NCBI GenBank assembly: GCA_017848205.1
Contig: JAGDDO010000193.1
Location: 1 to 8,611 of the forward strand
Direction of reading: 5' to 3'
Origin: Oscillospiraceae bacterium
GTDB taxonomy: Bacteria > Bacillota_A > Clostridia > Oscillospirales > Ruminococcaceae
DNA: 8,611 nucleotides
The notes under the pieces were generated by a model. That model saw nothing but the letters and a program-made list of their open reading frames with translations, was not told the origin of the DNA and did not search any database. Below are positions 6,063-8,611 of the stretch, one piece after another. A program made the translations under genes and the position numbers. Numbering within the stretch: position 1 is the first letter of the stretch; each line of letters begins with the position of its first letter.

Positions 6063-7238
6063 TTATTTGCCTGCATTTGAATTAAAACAAATGGCATCTG
6101 CTCTGATCCATCCGTAATGTGTTCCGTCCTTCTGATCATAGCAGTCATAGAACATAATATCTCCGAGGCATACTGCTCTTCTGGCAACTATATTTGTATC
6201 GATTTTCATTTCACAGAGACGGTGTTCATCTTCCTGCTCGTTCTGATTAAGTGCATAATCCTCGTCATATGCACAGATCACTTTATCTTTGCCGTAAAGG
6301 AAATCAGATACTGTTCCGGTAAAGCAGTCGTATTCCGGAAGATCAAACACAGCTTCCATTTTACCTGTCTCGTCAGAATAGCTTCTTACAGACTTGTACA
6401 CATCAGGGAGAGTTGTGGAAAGCATTTCATACTCGGATCTGCATTCCTCATTATCGTAATCATAATTTATAACTGAAACACCGGATGTATATAAGAATAT
6501 TTCGCCGGATATTCCTCTGATCTGAGCCATATAAGGTGCACTAAGGGCCATATTACTGCTGAGATGTAATGTTGTATTCTGCGGTATGCATGTGAAAAGT
6601 TCCCCTGCGGTATATCCGTTATAAGAAAGCTTTGAACAGAAACAACGGTCATCTACAACAAAATGACCTTCCCATATTTCAGGCAGTTCCATTGTGAATC
6701 TTCCGTTTAAGTAAAGCACTTTTAAAGTTCCGTCAGCAAGTTTGTAAACTTTCACATTATCTGTCTTTATATCTTCCGGATATGCATACGGAACGGCATT
6801 TTCCGGCAGGATTTCTGATACTTCTTCATCTGAAAGGCATATATCGACCTCTGCAAAAGAATTTATTTTTTTCGAAATGAACTGTTTCATTGCTGCAAGG
6901 TCTGCAAGCTCAACGTCTTTATTATTATTCACATCAGCTGCTCTAAGCTGGGTGCCATACAGATATTTTTCACCAACGAGATAAAGTGAAAGCATTGTGG
7001 CATCTGATATGTCGATTGCCCCGTCACCGTTAATGTCACCTTTTGTAATTCTCCAGTCAGATTCCACTGCTTCCTCTGCAATTTCATTATCCTGACAAGT
7101 GTATGTTTCATTCGTTGTCATCTCTGCATAAACAGAGCTGCTGTTCTGATTTCCATTAAATATTCCTGCTGCCGGAAATGCAAAAACTGATGAAAGTACT
7201 GCTGCTAATACACGTTTTGTTTTTACTGATCTTTTCAT
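6063..7238 (-). CDS. Secreted dockerin protein with SH3-like C-terminus, function unknown
   Basis: This is a 391-residue exported protein. Residues 1-38 form a signal peptide (basic start, hydrophobic core, likely cleavage near VYA) without a lipobox. Residues about 66-124 are a type I dockerin: the first Ca loop has D68, N70, D72, D76 and D79; the second has D102, N104, N106, D108, E110 and D113, with Asn in place of the usual Asp at loop position 5. Residues 130-345 match no family that I recognise. They include a Tyr/Asp patch (INYDYDNEE, 257-265) and several cysteines. Residues about 349-384 resemble the SH3-like units of the large dockerin protein: a Cys pair (C357, C366) followed by HYGWI. 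No catalytic module is recognisable. A good AAGGAG Shine-Dalgarno lies 9 bases before the ATG. The gene has its own terminator, but its promoter is unclear. Confidence 0.9.
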   Translation of the reverse strand: MKRSVKTKRVLAAVLSSVFAFPAAGIFNGNQNSSSVYAEMTTNETYTCQDNEIAEEAVESDWRITKGDINGDGAIDISDATMLSLYLVGEKYLYGTQLRAADVNNNKDVELADLAAMKQFISKKINSFAEVDICLSDEEVSEILPENAVPYAYPEDIKTDNVKVYKLADGTLKVLYLNGRFTMELPEIWEGHFVVDDRCFCSKLSYNGYTAGELFTCIPQNTTLHLSSNMALSAPYMAQIRGISGEIFLYTSGVSVINYDYDNEECRSEYEMLSTTLPDVYKSVRSYSDETGKMEAVFDLPEYDCFTGTVSDFLYGKDKVICAYDEDYALNQNEQEDEHRLCEMKIDTNIVARRAVCLGDIMFYDCYDQKDGTHYGWIRADAICFNSNAGK

Positions 7239-7286
7239 AATATGTTTCTCCTTTTCACCTGTATATCCGTTATTCTATTTGTGTTT

Positions 7287-7322
7287 AAAGAGCTCTTTTT
7301 CACTGAAGGATTATTCCCTTCA
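7287..7322. promoter_or_regulatory. Leader of the small dockerin gene: two inverted repeats, promoter not clear
   Basis: A perfect 12-bp palindrome AAAGAGCTCTTT (7287-7298) is followed on the right by TGAAGG/CCTTCA arms with a 7-nt gap (7304-7309 and 7317-7322). A possible -10, TATAGA (7323-7328, minus strand), has no good -35 at 17 bp. The palindromes lie between that and the start codon, so they could be RNA hairpins or operators. Support is weak. Confidence 0.3.
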
Positions 7323-7371
7323 TCTATAGAGTACGGAAACGAAGTAAAAGGTTACAGGATTTTTTCAAAAA

Positions 7372-7400
7372 AATTACCGGCAGTAATGCTGCCGGTAATT
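7372..7400 (-). terminator. Rho-independent terminator of the AAA/nuclease-like gene
   Basis: A perfect 12-bp stem, AATTACCGGCAG with CTGCCGGTAATT, has a 5-nt loop. On the minus strand it runs into TTTTTTTGAAAAAA. It lies about 33 bp after the stop codon at 7433 and separates this gene from the dockerin/cohesin genes. Confidence 0.9.
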
Positions 7401-7407
7401 CTATAGC

Positions 7408-7425
7408 ACAGCCGGTCACGGCTGT
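7408..7425 (-). terminator. Small hairpin between the stop codon and the main terminator
   Basis: ACAGCCG and CGGCTGT form a 7-bp stem with a 4-nt loop, starting 8 bases after the stop. No T-run follows, so it is more likely a 3'-end stabilising or auxiliary hairpin than a separate terminator. Confidence 0.45.
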
Positions 7426-7432
7426 ACATTTT

Positions 7433-8611
7433 TCAGACTGTAGCCTCAATCAGTTTCTTTCCGTGAATACTGATTTCCTTTACACCCTGTTCCTTCTCCT
7501 TATTAAAATTGAAACTCAGCATATACCCTGTTTCAAGATTAAAATAATTCAGATACTCACATGTCTGCTGTTCACCATCGGCATTATACCTCGGTCCACG
7601 CCAGATCTTTAATTCTATTATAAACCGTTCTCCGTGATAATCCACGATAACATCTGTTCTCGTCTGATCTCTGGTCTGAGCTTCGATATAGTAATTTCCC
7701 GTTCCGTTGATGATTGGCTTCAGATACATCAGGAAAAGTGCTCTTCCGTCCTTTTCCTTAAACCGCTCTTCCGGCTTTCCGAACACCTCTGTAAATGTCC
7801 TTATAAAGCCTTCAAGAACAGCTGTCATGTTAAGTTTTCCGTCCTTGACAAAAAGGTTCTTTTCGCGTGCACCGTTATTGAAGAACACGTTGTCATTCAT
7901 TTCTTCTTCCGATATAAACAGATTATACAGACGGGTTTCAAATATTCGGTTAGCCACTTTTACTCTGTTATCGTCATTTCTGATCAGACCGTACATCTCC
8001 ATGCACACAATATCTTCCTGATCAGAGCTGTATGATAATGTTATACCGTCCATCAGAATACTACGCAGTGCTGCTTTTAACTTAGGGTACAGCTTCAGAT
8101 TTTTAGTTATCGTCTGAAACAGTGTATTATTCTCTGAGATCAACATCTTTACCGCAGTCAGAAAACCTTCCTCCGTCCACGCTTCTGACAGAGACATTTC
8201 TCTGCATATCTTTTCATCAATCAGCTGACAGATACGGCTTACAAGAAACGGATATCCACTTGTCTGATCACGGATGAGTTTAGCCATGAATGCTGTATCC
8301 ATTCCGGTATGATGATCTGCCTCATATTCATCAAGCATTCCCTTTATACCACTCTCAGATAAACTCATATCGATATCAAAGTCAGCTGAAATATTCCACG
8401 GACTGTTTTCCTTGCCGTCTTCATCTGGTCTGATCTTACTTTTAAGATGTTTAACATCATTAACTCCTGCAAGGATAACTGAATGGAACGCTGGTATTCC
8501 TTTAGTGTTTCTGCTTATATATCCATCTCTGAGCTGTGCAAGGAAATCAAGAAACACCTGATTGTTCGACGCGGAATCCACCTCATCAATCATCAATACA
8601 ACAGGAACATC
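7433..8611 (-). CDS. AAA-type ATPase with PD-(D/E)XK nuclease-like C-terminus, 5' end outside window
   Basis: Numbering is from the first visible codon (8611-8609). The visible 392 residues begin in the Walker B strand (PVVLLMIDEVD, D9/E10). The Walker A part lies beyond the edge. A sensor-like ILAGVNDVKHLK follows at about 46-57, then SPWNISADFDIDMSLS and SGYPFLVSRICQLID, both typical of the AAA-ATPase-like families found with DUF1703-type (PDDEXK_9) C-termini. The nuclease-like core is at about 306-335: YIEAQTR, then TRTDVIVDY with D320, then FIIELKIWRG with E333 and K335, matching the D...ExK pattern. Members of this architecture are abundant in anaerobic gut bacteria and their function is not established. 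A DNA-transaction or defence role is conjecture. The gene is followed by a strong terminator and looks unrelated to the secreted proteins. Confidence 0.85.
   Translation of the reverse strand, partial: DVPVVLMIDEVDSASNNQVFLDFLAQLRDGYISRNTKGIPAFHSVILAGVNDVKHLKSKIRPDEDGKENSPWNISADFDIDMSLSESGIKGMLDEYEADHHTGMDTAFMAKLIRDQTSGYPFLVSRICQLIDEKICREMSLSEAWTEEGFLTAVKMLISENNTLFQTITKNLKLYPKLKAALRSILMDGITLSYSSDQEDIVCMEMYGLIRNDDNRVKVANRIFETRLYNLFISEEEMNDNVFFNNGAREKNLFVKDGKLNMTAVLEGFIRTFTEVFGKPEERFKEKDGRALFLMYLKPIINGTGNYYIEAQTRDQTRTDVIVDYHGERFIIELKIWRGPRYNADGEQQTCEYLNYFNLETGYMLSFNFNKEKEQGVKEISIHGKKLIEATV

Noticed and set aside
7634..8035. Two overlapping plus-strand open frames of 104 and 133 codons opposite the AAA/nuclease-like gene
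   Set aside because: They lie wholly antisense to a gene with clear domain motifs, and their translations look like low-complexity shadow sequence.

Overview
The window looks like chromosomal DNA from an anaerobic, gut- or rumen-type Ruminococcus (Oscillospiraceae) or a close relative. The base composition is moderately AT-rich. Two secreted proteins carry type I dockerin modules (paired Ca-binding repeats of the form GDINGDG...). A third secreted protein carries two cohesin-like modules. The ribosome binding sites are purine-rich, as in Firmicutes. The species is inferred from this gene content and was not tested.

Layout: every gene I can support lies on the minus strand, so the order of reading is right to left. 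At the right edge (7433-8611) is the C-terminal part of an AAA-type ATPase with a PD-(D/E)XK nuclease-like C-terminus, closed by a strong terminator. Next come three secreted proteins. The first (6063-7238) is a 391-residue dockerin protein ending in an SH3-like unit. The second (4065-5696) is a 543-residue protein with two cohesin-like modules, a His-rich linker and a C-terminal amphipathic helix. The third (271-3840) is a 1189-residue protein with an N-terminal dockerin, a PstS-like solute-binding domain, a repeat-containing middle region and three C-terminal SH3-like units. At the left edge, positions 53-1 hold the first codons of what looks like a Wzx/MATE-type polysaccharide flippase, with a TTG start.

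Transcription appears to be mostly one gene at a time. A hairpin terminator follows each complete gene. Recognisable sigma-A type promoters precede the cohesin gene, the large dockerin/PstS-like gene and the flippase. The promoter of the cohesin gene has a perfect 14-bp palindrome in its spacer, a good operator candidate.

The main biological idea (inference) is a small cohesin-dockerin assembly that is not a cellulosome. A two-cohesin protein sits between two dockerin proteins with no visible glycoside hydrolase domain, and both dockerin proteins end in the same kind of SH3-like unit. One of them carries a phosphate-binding-protein-like domain but no lipobox, so it could be held outside the cell by the cohesin protein rather than by a lipid. 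The sequence does not prove that these cohesins bind these dockerins.
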